DNA of 64,000 nucleotides from Chondrilla cf. caribensis (GCA_964020155.1 OZ026549.1:1839633-1903632), one strand, 5' to 3'; shown: positions 48,932 through 62,300, counted from the stretch's first letter. Numbers and translations: made by a program. Notes: generated from the sequence alone by a model not told the origin.

Positions 48932-51900
48932 GATCCACATGGAGACCCACTTGTCCAGAAACTGAAGGGCCATGCCTACAACCAATATGAAAGGTTCAAG
49001 GTAGGAGAAGGAGGGAGGAAAATGGAGTATGTTCAACTAGCAATACTCCCAGGCCACCCAGATGCTCCGATGAAACCAGAGAAGGCAAATGATCCACTTG
49101 TTTTCCTCCAAAAGTACAGAGACTGTGGAAGAGAAGGCAAGGAGGTCGATCGCTACATAGATGCCTCAGAGCTTCTTCGCAGAGGAAATGACAGTCTGAG
49201 GGTCATCTATGGTCATGCAGGTATCGGGAAGACAACCCTTCTGAAGCATATAAGCCGAGCTCTAGCCAGGAAGGAAGTGGAGAGTGACTACACCTTAGTG
49301 CTCTATTTTCCTCTGAGAGAGAAGGCTGTGTCTGGTGCCAAGGACCTGAAGGAACTACTGACATACTACACCTCGGGAGACAAGAAACTGGACCTCTCTG
49401 AGTTGAGCCAATCTCTGATTGACACATCAGGTAAGGATGTTCTCTTTGTCTTTGACGCTTTGACGGAGCGGACGAAGTCAGAGAACTCCTCTCCACTCGA
49501 GATGGTAGAATCTTCCAGGAAATCATTCAAGGTCGAAGCCTTCCTCAAGCTGATGTGATTGTCACCAGTCGTCCTGGAAGCCTCCCATTCCTTCAGGAAC
49601 ACAGTACAGTGTTCTATGAGATTCATGGATTTGATGAAGAATCCATCAAAAGCTATGTCCGCGAATTCTTCCAAGCCAAACCTGAGGAAGGACAGAAGAT
49701 GCTGGATGAGCTGCGTTCCCGTCCGGACCTGATGGGAGGGGCCTACATTCCAATGAATCTCTTTATCTTCTGTTCTATTTATGCAGGTCGTAAATTCCCT
49801 CCCACAATGACCCTCTGCTACAAGCAGTTTATTTGTAATGTGATCACAAGGGAATGTAAGAAGAGTGGTATCCTCTGTAGAGTGGACCCACTCCTCAATA
49901 GTTTATCAGATGGTGTGAAGAGATTGTTGGATTCTCTTAGCTTATTGGCCTATGAAGGCATGATGAAGACTCCACCCACCTTTGTGTTTGAGGAAGACGA
50001 TATCCGAAGAGCTTTTCCCTCCCTTCAATCAGAAGCTGCCATTGAAGAATCTCTCTTCAAAGGACTCCTCCACCAACACTCCAGCACAGTGGGATACCTA
50101 ACCAGCAGTACGTTCCACTTCTCCCATGCAACCAATCAGGAGTTCTTCTGCGCCTACCATCTCACCCAGCTACCAGACGATGAGCAGTTGCAGTTTGTGC
50201 AAGAGAACTTCATTAATATAAAGTTTTCAATGGTATCCCGTTTCTATGCAGGTCTTACAGATCTTTCATCTCCAGACGTAGCTGCTTTCCTCTGTCGTCT
50301 TCATTCACTGCCCCATGCCTCCTATTCACACCCTTTTGTGCATTCTTTGTCTTTCCCAAGAGTATTTGACAATGATAATCCTCACCTTTTGTACCTTTTT
50401 CACTCTCTTTACGAGTCTCAAAACTCAGATTTGACACAAAACATTGTACAACACCTCGACCAATCACTTACTTTTGGTCCCCATTTTACTCCTCATGATA
50501 CTCTTGCTATTGCTGACTGTTTGAGTAAATGTACTCACTTGAGAGAACTGAAGGTGCTTCCCTTCAAGCATCTTAATTCATCATCTTTGCCTCATGTCTT
50601 TTCTATCTTACAAGCAAATGTTCATTTACAGTATTTACATCTCCAGGTAGATCACTTGTCCTCAGCAGGTGAGACACCCTGTTATTGGATTATTTGTATT
50701 TATATCTTACTCAATGTCCAATGTACTATTTCACACGTGCTAGTGTGTTTTGGTGTGTGTGCATGCTATATAACATGCCTTATTCAGCATACACTGTTCA
50801 TGTGTACTTGTGATTGACGTATTATGTATTATGATGGCGTATTATGTATTATCATGTACATGACAGGCTATTGGTAGAATTTTTGTACAACTTTGTGTGT
50901 ATGATGTTTGTCAGTGAAGTGCTTTTATTACTTATAGTACTTACATTTAGATGCCAGTGGTCTAATCAGTGTGACATCAGTGGAGAGGTTGTTCCTTGGA
51001 ATGGGAGTGACAGCCATTTTTGATAGCACTACCATTGTGGATTTAACACTCGTTGTGGATAATCTTGAAGCTGTAAGTAAAGAAATATCATCTGTTGAAT
51101 AACTAAGGATGTAAGTGTAATCATTTCTAAATTCTCTTCATCTAATAGGACATTGACAATGAGAACCATGAGTCAGAGCTAATTTGTTCAGTGGCAGAGA
51201 ATATCACTTTGAGGAAACTGACCCTATATGGTAAATCCTACTTCAATGTACCAGTGCTACATGGTGTAGCAGGTAATACTACAATTGAAGACCTTGAAGT
51301 GTGGGGTGAGTTAATTGAAGGTTATTTAGTCACCATGACAACAGTGTTATGGTTTTCCACCTTGAATTGATACCATGTTCACTTCCTCAATGTGTAACAT
51401 CAGGTGATGATGATGATGAAGATGTAGCAAAAGCATTGGCCACCATCTGTGTTGCAAACACAAAGTTGGGGAGAGTTAAGATCGCGATAGTTTCTCCTCT
51501 GCCTGTAATGAAATCACTTTCTACAAGAGAAGTGCCACTAGAAGAACTTCAGATCAATCCACCTTTGGTATGTTGACTCCAATGTGTGTTTGAACAGCTG
51601 ATTTACGCATGTGATATGTATTGTGTTGAGATGAGGATGTGTTTACCATTAGGTCATTGCTACTGAGGCTCCACTTCAGTATCTTTATGAATTAGCAGTT
51701 GTTTGTTCATTGCCAACTATACGATATATGCAATTTCACACCCACCACCCACGATAATGGTGTCGATCACCAGGGTCAACAGTGTATGAGTTTGGGTGAA
51801 TGAATGGTGTAGCATAGACAGCTGTGGTTGGATTGTCTTATTGAATTGAACTTTGAGATATTTGTCTTTTACAGTAACTGCAATTTTTTGCAAAATCCAA

Positions 51901-52191
51901 GGCTTTCCTTCAAGAACAGCACTTGCAAATAACAGGACACAAGGCCATGCTAGTTTGCTGGTCTTTCAATTGGTTAGCCTCATTCCTGTCATTGGCAAGT
52001 TGCTTTTTCAAATTCCTTCAAGAATGGTGGGCATAAATTTACATATCATCCATTAAATTTCATTGCTCCATGGGTACCCCTAATACCAAGAAGTTATACA
52101 CGAGTGCACCTGTACGTGTAGTTACATCTTTATCTCAAAAAGTGCATTAGCTATTTGTACTGTGTACATGTGACAATCATGTGACTACATA

Positions 52192-52786
52192 TGGTACTAA
52201 TTAATGATCATATAAAACTGAACGTTCTACGGGTATGGAATGGGCATACCCGTACCTGTTCCGTACCTGTACCCACTAAACGGGAACGATCATCTTGACA
52301 TTTGCAAAAAATGTACACCTATGTAGTGATATGTAGATTGACACCTACGTATCTCCTTTTCATCATGTTACAATTTGTTAGAAGATGGTTTATTCGAGAT
52401 ATGTGAAGCAGTGAATACTCTTTTGTTGTCGTCCAGGAAAAAGCTACGCAGAAGATGACGAAACGACCGCGGTCGAACTCCAACAACTACTTAAGAGCGA
52501 ATCGTATGACCCCTCGCTATCCACGATACTCTGACAAACACTCATGATGGGAGAAGAACAAACCTACGTATGTAGAAAGATCGTTTCGAAATATCACTTC
52601 ATTATAAAAATTAACATAATATATGTAACAATATCTATGATAACACCAGGTGTTGATTACGGTATAATGTAAACAAGAAAATGGGTATGGGTACGGGTAC
52701 ATGTACCCGTACTTGTATCCATTTCACAGGCTTTTTCACAAAATGGGTATGCCCGTATAACGTTCAGTTTTGTATGATTAGTACTG
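52192..52786. mobile_element. Family A MITE, full length (595 bp), NLR3 intron 8
   Basis: Inverted ends around TACTAAT...AAAACTGAACGTTC, with TA outside. The interior includes CGACCGCGGTCG and repeated GGGTACGGGTAC words. It is at the same site as the element at the window start, and absent from NLR1 and NLR2. Confidence 0.88.
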
Positions 52787-53285
52787 TATATATCAGCTAG
52801 GACACCATTCACTCATTCAGTAACTTTGTCAGGTTACGAGAGTACTTTAGTGTGTACTGGACAAACAAGATTGCTTTGTAGTGGTCCAGGAAGAGGAATT
52901 GTCACTGAATGTTGTAAACATCCACATCTTCATTCTCATTCTGTCCTTCCAGCACTATGTACTGTAGATGTAGAGTGTCTGACCTTTGAGTTCAGTTGTT
53001 TATTATTGTGGTCTTGTTCATTGTTATTGACAGGGTTGGAGGGAGAGAGTGTTTAGTGAAGATGAGTTGAAGGAGATGGAGAAGTATGCTGCAGAGATAA
53101 AAGTAGTGAAGGTCTCTTTCAATGTTCAGTACAACCATGGTGTATGTGATGCTATTTCCAGTGGATTGGGAAGAAACAAGGTGCTGAAGCAAGTGATCTT
53201 GACGAATGTACCAATAGAGAAGACAAAATTTGTCAAATCAAGGCTGTCATCCATAGAAACTGTAACTGTTAATAGTGTAGTGTAG

Positions 53286-53764
53286 TAAAGGTGAAGCCAA
53301 CATTCCTATGCCAGTACTGTTACAGTAATAGTAATGCTAGTATAATATAATTAAGTATATATTATTAATTTTATGTATTATAAAATAATATTTTTATATA
53401 ATATCTGATATAATATAATACTTCTGTAAAATATACATATTATTATAATATTGTAATGTCAATATATATATATAATTATTATATTGTACTACATAATATA
53501 TACTGGACCAAAATATACCGAGTGCATAATTGATGTCATACGTGTATAATATATATATAATATTATATAATATTAGTATTATAATTATCTTTTTTGATAA
53601 AAAATAAATGGACTTCATTGTATGTATCCATGTAGGCATGTAGATATTGTGATTCTATAGGTATTACAGTTAGTGGGAAATGATATAAAATTAACTACAT
53701 TCACGATTGAGGTACTGGTCATACTATCTACAAATAAACCAAAGATTTCATTTTGTCAATGAGC
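53286..53764. other. AT-rich spacer after NLR3
   Basis: TATATAAT-rich sequence between convergent NLR3 and gene X. Nothing coding was seen. Confidence 0.65.
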
Positions 53765-54692
53765 TCATTCACCAATCTTCAAATGGTGAATCCACAGATC
53801 ATTCACCAAAGCTGCACAGGGGAAGACCAACAGTGAGTACTAACAGGTGCACAGAGTTAAGATCGTGAACACACTGCTTGTGTGTGATGGGGTGTGCTGT
53901 GAGTGTGCATGTAATTGAAGTGCGTACGTATGTACCACTCAGGTACAGTGCAGACCTTAGTATGACACACACAGTACTCGTGTACAAGTAATCAACTGGA
54001 CATATAAGTACCCATGTATGTACAGTTGAAAACTGGTGAGACAAACTACAAGGGACCCACAAAATCAGTTCTTGTTATCGGATGTTCTTATCAGGATTTG
54101 CTAACCATAGGTACACTACTACAGTAAACCAAAGCTATTGGATTGGTTTGTATTAAGCAGCCATTTGTTCTGACGATGTTTGTTCTTGTTTGTTTGTTTG
54201 TCTGTTGTTTTCTACTGTATGTACATGTACATTCCACTAATGAATACAAGCAGAGTTGAGTGTGAGGTGTGATCGTAGTACATGTGTGTACATATATGGA
54301 CATGATAGTGGGTACACATGTACTGTACACACCCCTCATGTATGCTAGTACGTACCTGTAAGAGTCATTGGAAGGTAGGGGGATACCAAACTCATCTACT
54401 TTTCCATTCTGTTTGGACGGCTGGTGCTGTTCTTGCTTGGCTGCCTTCTCCTTCATTATAATCTCCATGTACTTTTACAGCACAGGGTCCACATGTACAT
54501 GTGAATACGATATGTAGGCAGATAATACTACACACAGTATGTACATGCACAGTATGCATGTATGAGTCTAGTACGTAAGTATATACAGATGTACTGTACG
54601 TACATATGACAGTGTACTATTTTACGCATGTACCATTCCAGCTTCTTTCTCAGTGGCTCTCTTTGTTAGTTCATCAATAGTTGCCTTCATTT
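53765..54692 (-). CDS. Gene X copy 3, terminal exons
   Basis: Minus-strand exons 54692-54634, 54471-54356, 53955-53936 and 53811-53765 repeat the model of copy 1. They read EMKATIDELTKRATEKEAGM, YMEIIMKEKAAKQEQHQ..., SALYLS and ALVNDLWIHHLKIGE-stop. In the second exon the acceptor AG is changed to AA, but an AG three bases further in keeps the frame and costs one lysine. The preserved frame in two copies supports a real gene. The 5' exons were not found, and the family is unknown. Confidence 0.5.
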
Positions 54693-54954
54693 CTGGAGGA
54701 ACGTATGTACATATGTAATTGCATGAATCAACATTCATCACAGATTCTACTCACATTTACAGCACACAAGTACAGTAGGTTACAGTACAGTATGTACAAA
54801 CACGTGTACATGTATTAGCTATACCGTGCCTTTCTTGGATACATGGGAATACACTCAATGATAGGAAGAGAGATAACTTAAAGGGTGACCACTTCCTGTA
54901 GTCTCACTCCAGGTGATAACAACTCATACATGTTTAGGGTGACCATTACCTGCA

Positions 54955-55845
54955 GGGCCAGAGCAAGCTCTGTGTTCGTGGTACAGCCATCAGCGTAGGA
55001 TAGTGAATTGTCTTGGCATTTACTCGACACAAAATTGGATGTATCATTATACAGTCCAGTGTTCCCCCAGGCCATTTTAGCATGCCCCGCTAAAATTTCT
55101 GACCGCCCTTCATAACAATATTATTATAAGTCTAAAATCATTAGGCATGTGTGTAAAAATGGATGGGGCATATCTGTATCAATTTTACTGTTCCACGTGG
55201 CAATGGTGTCTTTCTTAGGTTCAGAAGATTTGATAAGGCAGATGTACATGATCAGTGAAAACCAGATTTCTGATGGTTTTCAAAATTCCTCGTTGCATCT
55301 TTTCAATTGGTGAATCCACTAACTAGAAATGCTGGCTCTATTCATTCACGGCCTTACAACAGATGAAACAGAATGCACCATCGAGTCCTACATCGTAGTG
55401 GAACCATGAAAACGATTAAACCAGGATGCTTGGAAGGAACAAGACAAAACAACCATTTTACCAAACAAGCGAGCGGGAAGTGATAGATGTGTAGGCTGAT
55501 ATGGCTTGTTGACCGAAACAGGCCGGGCCATCTTGAAAAGAGAAACAAAAATCAATAATAATTGCATGCACCATGCACGCGTTGGAAGTTACGAAATAGA
55601 CATCATGGTGACTTCATGCATATACGTATAGTATCAGATTTTGAAGCTTAGTTTGATGGAAATTGTGAACGAAATTCTCTGTAAGGGGGCCAATGTTACA
55701 TTTACCACTGTTAGAATAGTTAATGTTATCATATCTTTGGTTGATGTCATGAACTTATTAGAACATTTTAATTTTTTACGGCCATGGTCAAAAAGTGGTA
55801 TGGCCATGGCCGTAGTAGCTGTACCAGTTGCACAGGCCCTGGCCT
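54955..55845. mobile_element. Insertion of about 890 bp in the gene X upstream region
   Basis: It lies between two copies of the GTAGTCTCACTCCAGGTGAT repeat, which are adjacent in copy 1. It starts near GGGCCAGAGC and ends near CAGGCCCTGGCC. An inner part (CAGTGTTCCCCCAGGCCATT, 55061) resembles hAT-type MITE termini, so it may be composite. No transposase was seen. Confidence 0.5.
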
Positions 55846-56400
55846 GTAGTCTCACTCCAGGTGATACCAACCCATACATGTACAGGGTGACCACTACCTG
55901 TAGCCTCTCCATACACAATCCACCCCAGTCAAGACTGTATCAACGTACGATAATACACACATGTACAGAGATACTCCACGGACCAACATTCCTACATGTT
56001 ATCAGCCGCATATATCCGAACACTCATTAGATCACGTGTGGACCAGCCGCTGTACGGTTTGCTGAGAATATCACATGTAGTCTGCCTATCATCGACTAAC
56101 GAAGTATAGAACTCACTCGTATATGATGTCCTCTAGTCCTTCAAGTCACAGGTCTTCGAGGAGACATTAGAAGGGTGACCACTCGTTCTCGACTGAGATT
56201 GAGCATATCAGACGATCGAGTTTCCTCCCTGTCCCTGGACCATGCAGCCAAATTGTTGACAAGGTAACTATCAGTGAAGGGGGAAATCCTGATCATCGTA
56301 GACGAACACGACTGAATATTTACCTGGACACACCCACCTAACTGACATCTTCGCTCTGCAACGATAGATGCAACTTCATTGTTATCCTGTACGTACATTG
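55846..56400 (+). promoter_or_regulatory. 5' block of CARD copy 4
   Basis: It has the conserved TCAAGTCACAGGTCTTCGAG block (about 56138) and the segment before the ATG, as in the other units. Confidence 0.55.
56280..56289 (+). promoter_or_regulatory. NF-kappaB-like site, variant (CARD copy 4)
   Basis: GGGGAAATCC: one T is changed to A, which still fits GGGRNNYYCC. It lies 111 bp upstream of the ATG. Confidence 0.5.
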
Positions 56401-57297
56401 ATGGCAGAAATAGCGACATCTTCCAGTCCTCCAGAGGATAAGGAATCTTCGCTTTGTCAATTCGAAGGTATAAGTGTATGCCGGTCAAATTGCACACTCG
56501 ATGTCATGCGTCACGTCTATATTCAAATGTAGGCGATAGTAGAAAGAGGCCAAATCAGCCTTGTTCTAGTTCGAGTCTGCAAAGCAAGCGTTCCAGGGAG
56601 AACAGTGACATTGGTGGTGAGTACAGTTCCCCATGTAGCCCATTTCACATGTCTCTGAACCCTGTACTGCAGTTCCTCCACTTGTCCTCTCAGTGCAGTA
56701 CTGTATAATGTGTGAACAACTCAGTCACTTGTGATCAATCACTGACTGATACTGTTTATGTACTGTTTGAAGTGACTGGAAGAGAGTGTTGTTTTCAGAA
56801 TCTGTACAATGACACGGACACATGTATTTCCTCATTATCTCCAGGACTACATACTGTGTATTCTTCACTTACCTATTTGATTTTATCATCTACCATAGTC
56901 GTGTACTATGTATGTCCTTCCGTTCACAGACAATCCAGTCAAGACCACATTGCAGAAGTGTTATGCCTATCTGAGGAAAAACTTATCCATTGACAATGAG
57001 TTGTCAGCAAAGCTGTTTGGATGGAAGCCACAGCTGTTGGATGAACCAACATTTGCTGAAATTAGAGCTCTAAATGAGCACAACAAACCTTATGAAGCAT
57101 TTCAGAAACGGTACCAATTTGCTGAATTGGGATATACTGAGGAGTTTTGTGAATGTCTAGAAGAGGTAGGGAAGGATGCGCCACACACCACTCTTTCATC
57201 CATTTCTAGCGGCAACACTGCATATGTACATGCATACCGTATAGCAGGAAAGTTTCGCAGGACAAAACTCTTGCGAATTGCTCAATTTCGCAGTTGA
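56401..57297 (+). CDS. CARD copy 4 with deletion and transposon-derived tail
   Basis: Exons 56401-56467, 56533-56616 and 56930-57297. The normal MAEIATSSS start is in frame here. The CARD is damaged: the part corresponding to RLRV is missing (TEEFCECLEEV), and after GKDA the reading passes through a deletion into spacer sequence (PHTTLSSISS) and then into the MITE at 57237, ending with RIAQFRS-stop. The open frame is about 170 residues, but an altered CARD core and foreign tail make normal function unlikely. A neutral remnant is as likely as a gene. Confidence 0.4.
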
Positions 57298-57383
57298 GTG
57301 TTCACAAATAAAACTTTCGCGAATGCCAGTTTCTTCGCGAAATTCGAGAAACTGTTAATCCGCGAAACTTTCCCTCTATACGG
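57237..57383. mobile_element. 147-bp mariner-type MITE
   Basis: The ends CCGTATAGCAGGAAAGTTTC and the inverse (GCGAAACTTTCC...CTATACGG) are flanked by TA. The empty site GCATAATATG is seen at 4575. The first part supplies the stop of CARD copy 4. Confidence 0.9.
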
Positions 57384-57466
57384 TAATATGTACTATTTCA
57401 TGCATACACACACACATACGTACATACTGTGTGTACTTCATGTGAACCTGGTGCTGCTCATTGCAG

Positions 57467-59469
57467 ATGCTAATTCAACTGAATTCAACCCAGAGACCAA
57501 GCACCCAGTGGTAAGGTTGTACCATGTGAAGATTAATCACATGGTTATCACATGGCAGTCTCCTGATTGTCATGTGATTCTCACTATTGTTTTCTCCCCA
57601 GGTGATAGACATGCCCGAACACCACCCAGGTGACATGGGTGGGACCATGAGGCTGGGCAAGAGGAAGACCATCTTCAAGACCAAGGACTGTATAATAAGT
57701 AAGCCTATATGTGCATGCTGTGGATACATGCGTAAATACATACACGTGTAATTCATGTACTGTATGTACGTATATATATGTCTGTGTTGTGCCAATTACA
57801 GCTCATAACTAATCAATTACCAATGTCATTGCTTGAATTTTTCAAGAACCAATTGCCATTACAATCATTGCTGCTTTTGAACAATTCCTGTTAAAACTAC
57901 TTTGAGCAATTCCTAATACTATTACAATTACTTACATATGTACATGTGTACGTACATATGTATGTATGTTTTGTGTGTGTATGTTTTTAGGTATAGGAGG
58001 TATATTTAATGTATAGTATCACTTGCAATGCTTACCACCTATTTACTTGTGTTGTGGATGGTATGCTTTTCTGGTCTTGTCAATGGGTGCACTGTTCATA
58101 CTGTCCTCCTCCCTCAGGGAAGTTGTACAGAGATATGGACTTTGTAGAAGAACAACACAGACACCGCTATGAGGTGAGGATTGCCTCTGATGTAGGTTTC
58201 ATGCAGTGTAGTTGAAATCCTTCATCGATACCAGCATGTGTAAATGAATGTGCCCACGGGGTATAACTACTAGTACGTGTATTCCATATACTGTGTGTGT
58301 GTGTGTGTGTGCGCACGTGTGTGTATGTGAGAGTGTGTGCATGTATGCAGATTACATGTGAGAATGAAACCAGGTCCACTGGTATTTTAGCTCTTGAGTA
58401 TTTCAACTGATATGCTCCCTGACACTCAATGTTTGTAAAATATGCCATCTTGTCCCTCAGCAACTGCTGGGTCATATCCTGCTTACTGTGTGCTACATAC
58501 CAACTTCCACTGCCTGGAATATGGGGTGTCTGTGCTCTGTGTGTTTGCTTCTGCAACATTGTATTACATCCAGCTATGATCATACATGCGTACGTACCCA
58601 CATGTACTGTTATGCCATATTCCTGTATTCCTTGTTAGATCAATCCCGAGTTTGTTTCAGAATTTGAGAAACATGGTTTAATGTTTGTGGGACATGATGA
58701 GAAACAGGAGAGGATGGAAATCATGGAGTTGAGAGGTTTGCTCCACACGACCATACTGTCATGCTCACATACGTACGTACATATACTGTACATACATACA
58801 TGGTTATGTGTACATGCATGCATTCGTACCTGTGTGCATCTATATTCTATATGCACATGTATGCGTATGTACACATTAAATTTTGTTCATGTATGTATGG
58901 GGAGCACAGAGAGAGAATGTACTGCATCCACTCATTCAATACATACTTAACCACCTGCTGTACTATGTGCTCATCCTGACTACTGTAAGTAATCATCTTG
59001 CTCCCTGCGCACAGCGTGGATATGCACATTCATATGTATTGTATGTATTTTATGTAGTCTTTATTCTGTACATCAGCAACGTGTTGTGTTTCATTGTTGT
59101 TCCTTTATGTGTTTGTTTACAAACAGTGAGCTTGTTCACCTTATTCACTATTTTGTGTATGGTTGTTATCGAGTCCCTTTCCTATTGTTTCCAACAGGAC
59201 ACAAGTATTTTGTAGCAGCTCAGTACCACCCAGAGTATCTGACACGCCCCCTCAAGCCGTCCCCGCCCTTCATGGGCCTCATCCTTGCCTCCTGCAGTAA
59301 ACTTAAGCAGTACATCGAGCGAGGTTGCCAGGTCTCTCCAAAGAGTTCCTACGACCACTCGTTCTGTGAGGATGAGCTCGATGATGAGGTGACACAGGCC
59401 ATGCAGTCCAACATGACTCAGAGCAGTCCTCCACGGCTGGATGTCAACAAACTAACACAACAGAGCTAA
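57467..59469 (+). pseudogene. CTP synthase 3' half, copy 4
   Basis: Exons 57467-57510, 57602-57698, 58118-58173, 58639-58735 and 59198-59469 join in phase to about 188 residues. They keep [21 protein letters not shown] and YHPEYLTRP. This is the most compact copy, without the long TG array and the CAGTG element. One conserved segment reads ASCSKLKQY where the others have ASCGKLKQY. As before there is no start codon, ligase domain or catalytic cysteine of its own. Confidence 0.83.
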
Positions 59470-60347
59470 ACACAGTGAAGCATTAACACACATGTACACA
59501 GCTAACCAGTCTATTACTTTAGTGTGTACATAGGTGAGATGTGATTTTGATCCTTTCAGCTTTAATGTCTCCTCAAAACAGTTACTTTTTGATTCAATGT
59601 TTTATATTTATATATAGCACTTTCATCAAGCTGTATGTCATGTATGCTTGTATGTATTGACAACAGAAGTTGTTGTTGTCCATCAATTTACATTTCTGTA
59701 CATTAAAGTATATTTCAACATTCTTAAGCATGTACTCATGATCAAAGTTGTATAATGACGACAATACCACAATATCATTCTAACAGACCTTGTGGTGACC
59801 AGTCAGGCAACTTTACCGTTTCACTGATCACCACAACCTGCCCGGTGTTCATGTATAATAATATTATGACTCACAACAACTCTATAATATTTATGCATAC
59901 ACCCTCCTGAATGTGTTACAGGTGTATGGTGACCAGGAACAAAGATAAGTTTTCAAAATAATTACTGTTGTCACTCCATATATATGTAGCCTGATCTCCT
60001 GTGTCCATGTGACTGACACACCATGTACTACTACAGATATGTACATATACACCCTTTTGGGGGGTACAACCTTTAAATTCACACAACCAACTTGTGAGAG
60101 ATAATTCAAAATTTCATTTTTGGTCATCACAACTGACCAGTGTCCATAATACAATATACAGTATAAGCTATGTGTACGTATATTATGTAGTAGACTGGTA
60201 CTCTGGCAAGTACATCAGATTCTCCAGATCACTGCAATACCAGCTGAAACCAATCATACCAACAGCACCTTTCTGCATGTATATAAGTAACTGAGTTGTA
60301 AGTTTAATACATGTGTTCTGTAATAAATATTATAATATTATCACATT
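59470..60347. other. 3' flank of CTPS copy 4
   Basis: Almost identical to the first part of the copy 3 flank (42228-43085), including the dyad GGTGACCAG...CTGATCACC near 59793-59830 and a single copy of the block duplicated in copy 3. Probably 3'UTR and the convergent end of gene Y. Confidence 0.55.
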
Positions 60348-61870
60348 CTACATAAGATGCCTCCTATTCAACCTGACGTGGAGAGAAAGAGGGATGGTCA
60401 AAACAGCAACAAGTAAGCAACCAATATGAAATGGTCTACTAACAGATTGTGTCTTGCGGTCCAAGAGCTGTTTCACCTCATTCCTACCTCTTATCTAGTT
60501 GGTGGGCATGGAACCATAAAAAAATACCTACAAGTGTGCACGTGATATGTACATATGTAATGTGTAACACACATACGTACATATCACAAGTTTCTTAACA
60601 TATCAACTACATATGTACGTAAACACATATGTGCAAGTGGTCAGCTGTTGCCTGTGTATCACTAAGTGATGAACCTGCACCTTTTGACCCTAGAACTTCC
60701 GGGGGGGTTCCAAAAGCTGATGGTCTCTTCTCATTTCTTCCTGATACTTCCTTCCATTGTCACTTATCCTGGCAAACCACACAATACCCCTGATAAAACT
60801 ATGTACATATACAAAAGAACATACACAAAGCAGCATGTCAGCATATACGTACCATCCTCATAAAAGGCCTGTGAATATCAGACTGTATTTCAGTTCTTTT
60901 CTGGATTATCTCCAGCTCTTCAGCCTGAGACGGAAATGCAGTCACCACACAAGTATAGGCAGTGCATACATTATCTGTATGTATGAACCAAATTAAACAC
61001 ATGACATTGTACGTACATACATACATATTTTAGCACATAAGTAGCATGTAGCAGATGTACTTTTAAGTATGTACACTTATACAGTATGGAAGTGCATATA
61101 CATGAACAGTACTACAAGTACAGAATAATGCTCAAGTAGTGAAATGGACACACTATGATATAATATATAGTATACGTATGTATGAACCTTTCTTTTGCTT
61201 CCCTGTCAACCACAGCTTGGACAATCTGCTCATCTTCATCACTTTTCTCCTACACAACTATATACTATACATAATACAAATATGTACATACTGTGGTTAC
61301 ATATGTACATGTGTACATGTGTATATGCAAACGCATACATATGTTCGTAGAGTCCATTTAAGGTGAACACGCAAAAGTACATACACATATGCATGTACCA
61401 GCTGGAAGGTAGTGGAAATAGCCACAACTACAACACATATTCACACTTTACGTTTATTCTGTTTTGACCTTCCCAGGATTTACCAGAACATGATACAGCA
61501 ACCCTTAAATGTGTATACGTAAATAGTTACAAACAATACAATATCATGTATGTATATTATATGAATACATGTAAACCTGTAGAAATTAAACGGAATCCAA
61601 TGTATGTATGTACATGTGTGTGTGCATGCACGTATGTGTGTGTGCACATATGTGTACTGTGTGTGTGCACATGTGAATGCACATATATGTACGTACCTAT
61701 GTGTGTGTACGTATGTATGTGCATGTGTGGGTGTGTAGGTGTGCATGTTCGTGCATTTCCCATGTGTACCAATTAGACGCTAGTTTTGATGATGCCAGAG
61801 AATGATGTTCTGGTGTATAATAGAACTCACATTTCTCACTACAAGAGAGTCCTTCAGTGGTTTACGGTAA
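60348..61870 (-). pseudogene. Gene Y copy 4
   Basis: Minus-strand exons 61249-61188 (EKSDEDEQIVQAVVDREAK), 60924-60853 (AEELEIIQKRTEIQSDIHRP-FMRM), 60513-60488 (FHAHQLDK) and 60372-60348 (LNRRHLM-stop). The first is 62 bases, not 63 or 65, so the join to the next exon is out of frame; the acceptor of the 26-base exon is GG. 5' blocks are at about 61515-61440 and 61880-61830; the latter is preceded in frame by TAG. Probably inactive. Confidence 0.45.
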
Positions 61871-62300
61871 ATCTGCTTCCCCTAAATAGTATAGCATAGA
61901 GAAGAGGTGGTAATGTCCTCATTCATTGTTTATCGAAGCCGCGCGTTGTGCTCAAATTCTAGCGCACCGTTCTCTTAATGTATGTACATTATTTCATTAC
62001 TGAAAATTTCCAATATTCTGTTAAATACCCCCCAAAAACTACCATACTATGATATACCCTTACATACCCTGCGAGTCACTAAACAATGTTTACACCTAGT
62101 AACGCAGATAAAATCGGGAATTTACAATCCCGTTGTTAGACCATAGATCACACTGTAAACATAGGTATTAAGGGTCTATGCTCTAAACTAGTTTAGAGTA
62201 CAAGGTTAGAGTATCTACGCATGGTTTGGTAGAGACTCATGATTGCTACGGCGTAGACAGGGGTAAAAAATAGTTCTTGAGCAATCACTTATCAGATTGA

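Larger units (their letters stand above)
46473..53285 (+). pseudogene. NLR3: CARD-NACHT-LRR gene with one 8-bp frameshift
   Basis: Nine exons are recognisable: 46473-46539, 46603-46686, 47276-47590, 48007-48068, 48932-50668, 50951-51072, 51149-51305, 51404-51567 and 53034-53285. Walker A is GHAGIGKTT. At about 49456 the bases CTTTGACG are duplicated right after the Walker B aspartate (LFVFD), shifting the frame to a stop at 49556-49558; downstream the NACHT, winged-helix and LRR parts continue open in the old frame. Without those 8 bases every phase fits. Exon 8 uses an AG six bases downstream because the original AG is mutated. Exon 6 has an 18-base in-frame deletion. As read it yields CARD plus half a NACHT; a sequencing error is possible but the exact tandem repeat argues for a real slip. 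Confidence 0.85.
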
